Positions 47,301-56,300 of a stretch of DNA of 64,000 nt are shown one piece after another (positions within the stretch are counted from its first letter, which is position 1; every line of letters begins with the position of its first letter). Both the position numbers and the translations under genes were made by a program. The notes beneath the pieces are model-generated. The model ran no database searches, had not been told where the DNA came from, and saw only the letters and a list, made by a program, of their open reading frames with translations. The DNA is from Schistosoma haematobium (lineage: Eukaryota; Platyhelminthes; Trematoda; Strigeidida; Schistosomatidae), in NCBI RefSeq assembly GCF_000699445.3, contig NC_067201.1:18655501-18719500 (forward strand), in the 5' to 3' direction.

Positions 47301-50300
47301 TCGTGATTTTAAAAAAGTTCAACAATCTTTACAACCCCATACTGAAAACTATTATTAGCATTACAGTAAAATGCGAATAAACATTACAGGTCTGACAAAT
47401 AAGAAAAATGTATAACCCAGTGTTTTTCTTTTGGGGATTACAGTCAATAATGCGTTTGTAAACGAAATATTAAACTATTGTTGGCAGTTTAATAGGTAAA
47501 ATGGTTAAGTATTAACTATAATGAAGTCAAGCGGTATGCATCGCTTAAAGAACAATATCTGTCAGGAAGATACAAGATTATCGAAATCGCAACAAACCAA
47601 ACCTATTACTACTGTAACTCGCTACGAAATGCAAGCAGGATTAAATTGATAGAATGTGGCCTCATGATTTTAACTAGGGAAATCTACTGAACGACTTATT
47701 AACAGGACGATGAATTTAGTTGGGTCAGTATACAGTTGTATGAGCAATCCCATAAACTTAAAGAAGCTGTCCAATCATATGAAATAGTAAGTACTTGTTG
47801 AAAGGCTAGAAAGACGCGCAAAAGATCATGGAAGCAACAAGCGAATACGAATAATCCTTCTTTACAGATTATTCACACTGCTACCTTTTAGACAAAACTA
47901 ATGGATAAAAAAATGAATCAAGTTAAGTGATAGTCAGTTTTATACTCATTAATTTCTTCGAATAAACATACGAAACAGACTAACAGTGAGCATAAACTCT
48001 GCTATAAATAAACTGTGTCAACTAAATAGGAAAGCTCCTTTGCTAAACGAACAAACCGCTCAAAAAAGGTAACATTTCTGCCATGAAACGCTAACGAATA
48101 TACCAGTCGCTGGAGTCTTTTAACACCGTAGATGGCTTCAACTATCTTTTTGACTGTATGCATATTCAGTGAGGAATTAGTTAACAATCCCATTGTAATT
48201 AGAAACGATAGTGGGTTTCAAATTATTTCATAGCTTGTTAGAGAAAGAGAAATTTTCAGCCTCAAACTGAGGGATTCGATTTACTGGTGTAATTACAATG
48301 GGTGATTAAATAATGACTACGGATATGCGACAAAGGTATTTAAAACTACATTTTATTATCCAGCCTAATAGAAAATATGTGTGGAATGTTTATAAGCAAA
48401 CTAATTTATTAACTTGTACACATAAATTTGTGTAATATCAATTTCTCAGCCACTAAATAATGATAATAGTATCGACCAAGTTTACACAGATCTACCTTAG
48501 GTTAAAATACCAATACTTCATCATAAAGAGTAATCTAATACCTTCTTACCTTGTGTCCAAAGAATTCGTAATCCAAATACTTATCAAATCGATCAGCAAA
48601 GTCTATCTCTGATGGAACCCATCTAACCTTTTTTGAATGTAGGAAAAACATTGAATTTGATTAAATAACTTATACGTCAGCACCGAAAATCAACCAACAG
48701 ATTCACAGTTATTTACTAATACTTAAATATCATGTCATATATTCATATAACCATAGGAAAATCAAAATTGAACCAGTGAACGTTTATTTCAGAGATGTCA
48801 AACATTTTTAATGCACCGTTCAGTTACGAGATTACTTATCTACTTGGAGATATTTATGTAATATGGACGGTTATTGTTAAGACATTTATTTTGATTGCCT
48901 TTTCCTCCATCCCGACCGTTGTTGCTACCTTGACGTGGTGGTCGGGCTTGCCTATCGTGATGAAGCAACCGAGCTATACTGGCTGGAACAACCGTTCCTC
49001 AAGGTCCTACCATGTCAGACAGGTCGGTTGAAGAGCGGTAAGACTAAAAGCAACAAACCCAAGGTCCGAAGGCGAAGTCGTACTGCTGACTGTACAGAGG
49101 TGTGACAGCAGTAAGGTTTTTCCTTCAGACAACCGGCATGACAGTGATGCTGCCTTCCCACAAGGAGGGGTGGGGTTAGAAAAGGTCGACCCTAAAAATG
49201 TCACACCTCACCTTACCTCACGGATTTCCGTCTCCGGCGGTAAGGCCCTTTGAAGAACGGAGCTAACACGTCAAAAACCTCCCACGAAAAGGCCGTGCGC
49301 GACCGGCCTCAAGCAGTTGTCCTTTGGGCACTGCGGTCACGCTCTCAAGTCACTGAGACCACCTCTAATCCAATTTCCTTTTCAGGTACCTCCAGAAGAA
49401 CCCTTCCTCGGTGTGGGCAACCGGGAAGCGATAACCGCCCTCATACCTCTAACAGCACTCGAGACCACTGTATTCATAATCAACCTTCCTCTTCAATTCC
49501 TTTTATTCCTCCTACATCGACTTTCCACTCTAAACTTCCTCTTTCGGCTTCCTCCTCAAGTGTCACCATAGCCAACGATTCTAGTGCTCAAAACTCTGTC
49601 CCAGGTCTACTGAAACCTCGCTCCAAACTACACATTGGAGCCTTCAACGTACGCACTCTATGTCAAATCGGTCAGCAGGCTTCCTTGGCTAAAACCCTAG
49701 AGTCTCTTTCCATTGATGTATGCTGTGTCTCCGAAACACGCATACAGGATTCCAGTGTGGTCACTCACTTGACCTCACCTCGGCAAAACGTAGAGCCAAC
49801 GAGATACACCCTACGTGTATCTGGTGACCCGATGGCCAGTTCTCGTGGACTGGCAGGTGTAGGCATAGCACTAAGCATGAGGGCGGAACAAGCACTGCTA
49901 GAGTGGATCCCCCTCAACAGTCGTCTATGTGCTGTTCGGCTAAACGGCTCTGTAAGAACTCGGAAGGATAGGGATACACGTCGTTGCCTTTTCGTCGTTT
50001 CTGCCTATGATCCCACTGACTGCAGCTCAGATGATGTGAAAGATGAATTTTACAGAAAGCTTTCTGAACTTCTTCAGAAAGCTAAACGTTCAGACATAGT
50101 ACTCATAGGGGGTGACTTTAATGCTCAGATAGGTAGCTTAAACCAAACAGAAAGGCATTTAGGTGGATATTTTAGCATTCCAGCATAGCGAACAGATAAT
50201 GGTGACCGTCTGCTGCAACTGTGCTCAGACAATCGCTTATTTTTAGCAAACACAAATTTTAAGCAAAAGCAGAGACATCGTCTAACATGGCGACCCCCTA

Positions 50301-53270
50301 CACTAAACCAACGATGGACTCAAATAGACCATATTGCCATCAGTCATCGTTGGAGAGGGTCGGTACAAGATTGTCGCTCATTCTGGAGTACCTGCTTGGA
50401 CTCCGACCACGCCCTAATACGGGCACGCATCTGCTTGCGCCTCACTGGACGCAAAAAAGCCACAGTAAAAAGACCCATTAGAACCGAACTGAGTAGCGAG
50501 GAAACCAAAAGTAGGTTCCAGGAACAACTGAGGTCACGATTAGGTAGTTCTGAAAACGAGGTTGACCCAGTTGTTGCTTGGAAAGCCATACAAACAGCTG
50601 TGGAAACAGCAGTGACATCTATCAGTGATTTAAACCAAAGGGTTACAAAGAACCAATGGATTTCTTCAAAGTCTATCACACTGATGGATTCTCGCAAACT
50701 CGTCTCATCAGGTTCCGAACATGATGAAGAGCGACAACAAATCAGATCTAGGTTAAGAAAAAGTCTAAGAAACGACCGTGAGCAGTGGTGGGCAATGAAA
50801 GCAAAAGAGATGGAACACAAGACAGCTTTACAGACTAATAAAAGAAACTGGAATTAATAAGTGTAAGTGAGATTATATCAGAAAAAGACGATACTCTCAT
50901 CTGCTCCCAGTCCAGGCGTTTAGAACGATGGGCGGAACATTTCAGAGAACAGTTCAGCTGGCCATCAGCTACTCTACAACTACCCTCCATTCCCAGACAG
51001 TGTGAATGGAACATTGAAGTAGGTCCCCCAACTCTTGCTGAAGTTCAAAAAGCTATAGTTAATCTGAAACGAGGAAGGGCAGCTGGTCCAGATGGATTGG
51101 CTCCAGAGGTCTTTAAGGATGATGGTCCAATTTTAGCGATTAGGTTGACTAATATTTTAGCTAGGATCTGGGAGTTAGACGTTATTCCATCTAACTGGTC
51201 ACAATCACTTATCGTCCCAATATATAAGAAAGGGTCAAAATCATCCTGTGACAACCACAGAGGGATTAGTTTAACTAATATAATATCTAAAATACTAGCC
51301 TCGATAAATATCAGACGCCTAACTAAGACTCGTGAACTGCAAACACGAGAGAACCAAGCTGGCTTCAGACCTGGTCGTGGCTGCATCGACCACATATTCA
51401 CCATTCGTCAGATTCTAGAACACAGGCATACTTATCGGCGTCCGACAATGGTGGTCTTTCTCGACTTAAAAGCAGCATTTGACTCGGTAGACCGCGAGAT
51501 TCTGTGGCAGTGTCTGTCATTGAAAGGCGTACCTCAGAAGTACATAAACCTTTTGAAGGCTCTTTACTCGAACACTAATAGTCGAGTGAGAGCTTATGGT
51601 GAACTGTCATCTACTTTTGCAACTTCAAGTGGTGTCCGTCAAGGCTGTCCACTTTCCCCATTTTTGTTTAACTTCATCATAGATCTACTGCTGGAAATAA
51701 TGTTCTCGTCGACTGAGTTCTCGGGTATTGATCTCCATCCAGGAGGTCCACTTATCGACTTAGAATACGCAGATGACATAGTCCTGTTTGGTGAAGACGC
51801 TGACAAAATTCAGAGTCTTCTGGTAGCACTGAGCAACAATGCCAGAATGTTTGGAATGCGCTTCTCTCCCTCGAAATGCAAGTTGTTGCTTCAGGACTGG
51901 TCTGCGTCAACACCTGAACTAAGGATAGGGAGTGAAGTAGTCGAACGCGTTGACAACTTCACTTATCTTAGAAGTCTGATCAGCCCTAATGGGTTGGTAT
52001 CTGACGAAATCTCAGCACGGATTCGAAAAGCTCGATTGGCTTTTGCCAACTTGCGTCACCTTTGGCGAAGGCGAGATATCCGTCTATCAATAAAAGGACG
52101 GGTATACTGCACGGCAGTCCGTTCTGTTTTACTTTACGGTAGCGAAACATGGCCATTAAGAGTAGAAGACACTCGTAAGCTATTAGTATTTGACCACAGA
52201 TGCCTCAGAAATATTGCTGGCATCTGCTGGGATCACCGGGTAAGTAATAGTGAGGTTAGACGCAGGGTATTAGGGAATGATGGTAAATCAGTTGATGAGG
52301 CTGTGAATCTACATGGACTGAGATGGTTGGGCCACGTGTTACGTATGCCTGAACACCGACTACCACGACGTGCAATGCTATCCGGTATTGGAGATGGTTG
52401 GAAGAAAGTTAGGGGCGGCCAAACCAAAACGTGGCATCAGTGCTTGAAGTCACTAACTTCTAGTCTGAGCCATGTTGGGAGATGCAGACTACTTGGTTGA
52501 GGTCCGCGTGACTATCGTAACCAATGGTTGGAGACTCTTGGTGACATGGCTCAGAATCGATCACAATGGCGTCGGTGTATACACTCCCTGTCTTCCCTTA
52601 AACTAAGAGATTAAAATCACTTCATATCTTTCCTTCTACGAACCAATTCTTTCTTCTTGTACTATATCTCTATATGCAATCTTTCTCTTATATATTACCA
52701 CCTTTGACCTAACCACTGCTGTGAATCCGGTGTTCATCCTGTTGTGCTGATGCGGTATGGCAACCTGGACCGATGCACATATGTGCCTGGTCCTACGTTG
52801 TAGCTGACTGACTGACTGACTTTTCCTCCATTCTGATTTTTTATTTTAGAGTTATTTAGCCCTTTCCTTAATAGCTGATAGACTGGGTCGACTGATGCAT
52901 GATTGGGGTGTTCGGCTTTGAAAATACTCTTTAGTTTTCTTTATATTTCTCCTGTTAAATATCTGTCCTCTAAGTCGAGCGCACGTCTATAAATATCTAT
53001 ATGAATTGATATGAACGAAGCTATGTCGTGACGTATAACAGTTAGCTGATGCTCACGCAGAAGTGAAAGGGTAGGGTGGCTACACTGCTCGATCCATTGC
53101 TTCTCACAGCCATTGCTTATCATCATATTATAGATGATATTTGGTTTGTTTCCCTAACAAAAGCCTGAACACAAATACTTTAGTATAGTGCAAATCCCAA
53201 TTTAGATAATTAATAAAAAGACGAATAGATCGAAGAAATTCCTTTTTATTAATGTCTCATCATGGCTTTA

Positions 53271-53308
<38 letters not shown>

Positions 53309-56300
53309 CTAGTCGAGTAGTCATGTCACATAATTGTATAATCTTAATGTGATTACAAAAATATTGAATGATTAACTGAGTAATTGAAAGAATTCTGATA
53401 ATGCAATGGTTTGCGTGAATCGAAAAAATCAAATTGAACGGTCGCTAGATTACATAATATTTAATAACAATTAACAAAGTATTTTGAAAAAGTCGATTAT
53501 CAACGAACAGATATCGATAATATGTGAGAACACAAATGTGAGAGATTATAAAATTTTCTATTTTTTAGAAGTGGCGAGAAATCAGCTGGAGCGCGAATGA
53601 TATATGAAATTGATTTTTTTCCAATCATACGTGAAATATAATTACATCTCAAGCAGGATTGTAGATGCTTAATTGCGTAACATGGTAAATATGTGTTCAC
53701 ACAGTAACTTACTGAATTATCATTTTTAAATACAATCTAGCTCACTTAAGACAAATCTGACTTTAAATGTAATTAAATGAATCATATAAAAAGTGGTGAA
53801 TCAATAAATCATTGATTTATTTTGGCAGTCAAATAAATCCTTATCACCAGTCTTTGGTTTGCACTTCGCTGCTTTCTATTGTGGTTAATTTGCCAAGTGA
53901 ATTCAACCAGAAAAAAATGGAAACAGCTAGGAAATTAGACCTAGCGTTCAATTAGCAGACCTATCATGAATGAATGGAGTGAATCGAAATTCAGCTAAAA
54001 CTCACTTTCATATTGATAATCAAGATAGAGAGAGGAATTGTACATACTTTTTAGTACGAAGGTCGGGTCTTTAAATGTGAATTTCTATAGCATCAGCAAT
54101 ATACAAAAGATGAGTCCGCAAACCATGCGGTGAATCTGATGGAATATGGTGGATGACCGTAAAAGCTTTATTCGGGTCAATGTGGTGAACTGTGTCCACT
54201 AAGCATGGGAGAATAAAACACCTAAATGCTCTTAAATGTCTTTTGGTTAACCAAAACGATTATATAACTAGCTCAGCAGGAGCAGTTTAATTCATAAACA
54301 CACATGAATTTAGCGAATTCAGACAGTTTATCGTTATTGGCGATTCTCATTGCGTGACGATTGGGAATAATAAATCTTTTCTGAACAACTTTTCCTAACC
54401 TTTATGTTATTACTTTACCGGTAACACCAATTTAGAACTATAGCTCCAAGAACAGCAACTTCTTTGGAACAGATGTTACCTCCGGTCTTGTTTGTTAATG
54501 GATCCACTTGAATAGTATTAGGAAGGTTACGAATATTATCTGATCAAATACTACTATTAGCTAAATGTTACTTAATTAAATAATGTTCGTAACCTTAATA
54601 AGAGTGGACATGAAGACAAATAAACGTTCTAACTTATTTTATACGAAGGTGTACTTGATAGTAATTTGAATTACCTTGATTTATATTGTATATTCGAAGA
54701 TAACCAACTAATAGGACGACGGTTGACAGACAGGAATAAAAACAATGTGCAACATCATAAAGTTTCACTCTATTAAATACCGTAGACTTTAAATTGTAAG
54801 TAAATATACTGAAGTTTGTAATATTCAGAAATTTGAGACGGAATAGTAGACAGCTTACCTTATACGAGAATGTAATTTTGGTGTTCAGTTTTAAAGGAGT
54901 CAAGTCACCGTTGATTAAATTGACAAAAACTATTTGATTCTCATTATATCCGATTTCCAGTTCTTTATGAGTCCAAATACTAGGATGACCGTCTTTGCTT
55001 ATCTCCCCAACAACAGCCCAAATCGGTAGATCATCCAAATACATTTGATACCAATATTGTTGCTCAACAGCTTTACTAAAAGCTATGTAAGCATCTGAAT
55101 TGACATCAACTTCACACATCGTTGATTTAGGTTTGTTAACTAATTCAGAAGAGTTTATAAAAAAATATACCCACTTTTAAATCGAATATCTATCCCGCTA
55201 TATTGAAGTTCTGTCCCCTGTAAAGCTTCACCCAAAGTTTCATGGGTATGTTCAATTGAAATTTTAGGTCCACGACAAAAAGGCAAGGTAAAGTATCCGT
55301 AAGTTTCTTGACGATTATGATATGGTCCAATAGTGTTCATCCATAGAACCACTTCTTCTGCAACATCATACTAAAAATGAAGTCATACAATTAGAATGAC
55401 TCATCAAAAATGCAGCAATTAATAAAATCCAACACATACTTTGGCATGTCTGAATTGTGATAAATTCCTTAGTAAGAAGACGGTTTAGTTAGCATTTGAT
55501 TCAACTGCATGGAAACTAAGGTTGAAAATGCAAGCAAAAGTCAACAGTTATGATAAGAGCGAACATTTATAAAGTAGCTACCCCCCATCAACTGCAACTG
55601 ACATCTCGGTGATTCACGACAGTCAGTCATTCACTATCAACAAATGATCTTACACGCATTTTCATTATTATTATTATTATTTACTAATTAATGGCTTCAT
55701 TCAGTATTATATTTTGGTACAATATAGAATTCTCAGCACAGGGTATTTCAACAAGTTACTTATGCAAAAAAACTAACAAATACAAAAAAGGAAAAAATGT
55801 TCAGATTCCCATTGTTCAAATAATCCCAACAAAAGATTTTAACATGAATAGACATAATAATATCAGTGGCATAAAAAATATACAAAACAGAGTACAAAGA
55901 TAATAAATGAAAAGTATGAAATGTTATTAAAACCCTGACCTTAAAGGGATATTAATGATGACTACATCTGGGCCACACCCAACCACACCACCTAAGATAT
56001 ATACAAAAGTATTTCACGGTCATTTCGTGGACCTTATAGATAAAATCTGGAGCCACCGCCAGTCCATCTAATTAAGTATATCTACTGTAACAAGCGGACT
56101 TTGGAATAATAGTCGTAATTTCACCCTAACGAAGCAGTTACATTGACGCAGACAGTTCAGTCGGCCACATGGACAGTATCTGTTCCTTTATCAGGTTTCG
56201 TGATAATAAAATTCTTGTCTTGTTCGCTATCAATGATATGACTGTTGCTTTGACTATTCCGTTGTTCGTTGCGTATCGATACGTTGGTGTGATGGTATCT

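Larger units (their letters stand above)
43513..48917 (-). repeat. Inverted duplication B, right arm (introns 3-4 and exon 4 of TM9SF3)
   Basis: Mirror of the left arm without the LTR element. It contains the functional exon 4, an RTE copy (about 44,931-47,258, - strand) and the second LINE endonuclease fragment (about 44,353-44,930, - strand). Because exon 4 here is in the sense and position the gene needs, this arm is the likely source and the left arm the copy. Confidence 0.95.

Noticed and set aside
48002..48193. 63-codon frame in arm B' with a possible exon-like look
   Set aside because: TM9SF3 is complete without it and its phases leave no room. The left-arm copy has a one-base slip in its T-run, so the frame is not preserved.
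17811..48917. One large palindrome centred in TM9SF3
   Set aside because: The two mirror pairs have different centres (about 27,220 and 36,040) and interleave, so a single palindrome does not fit.
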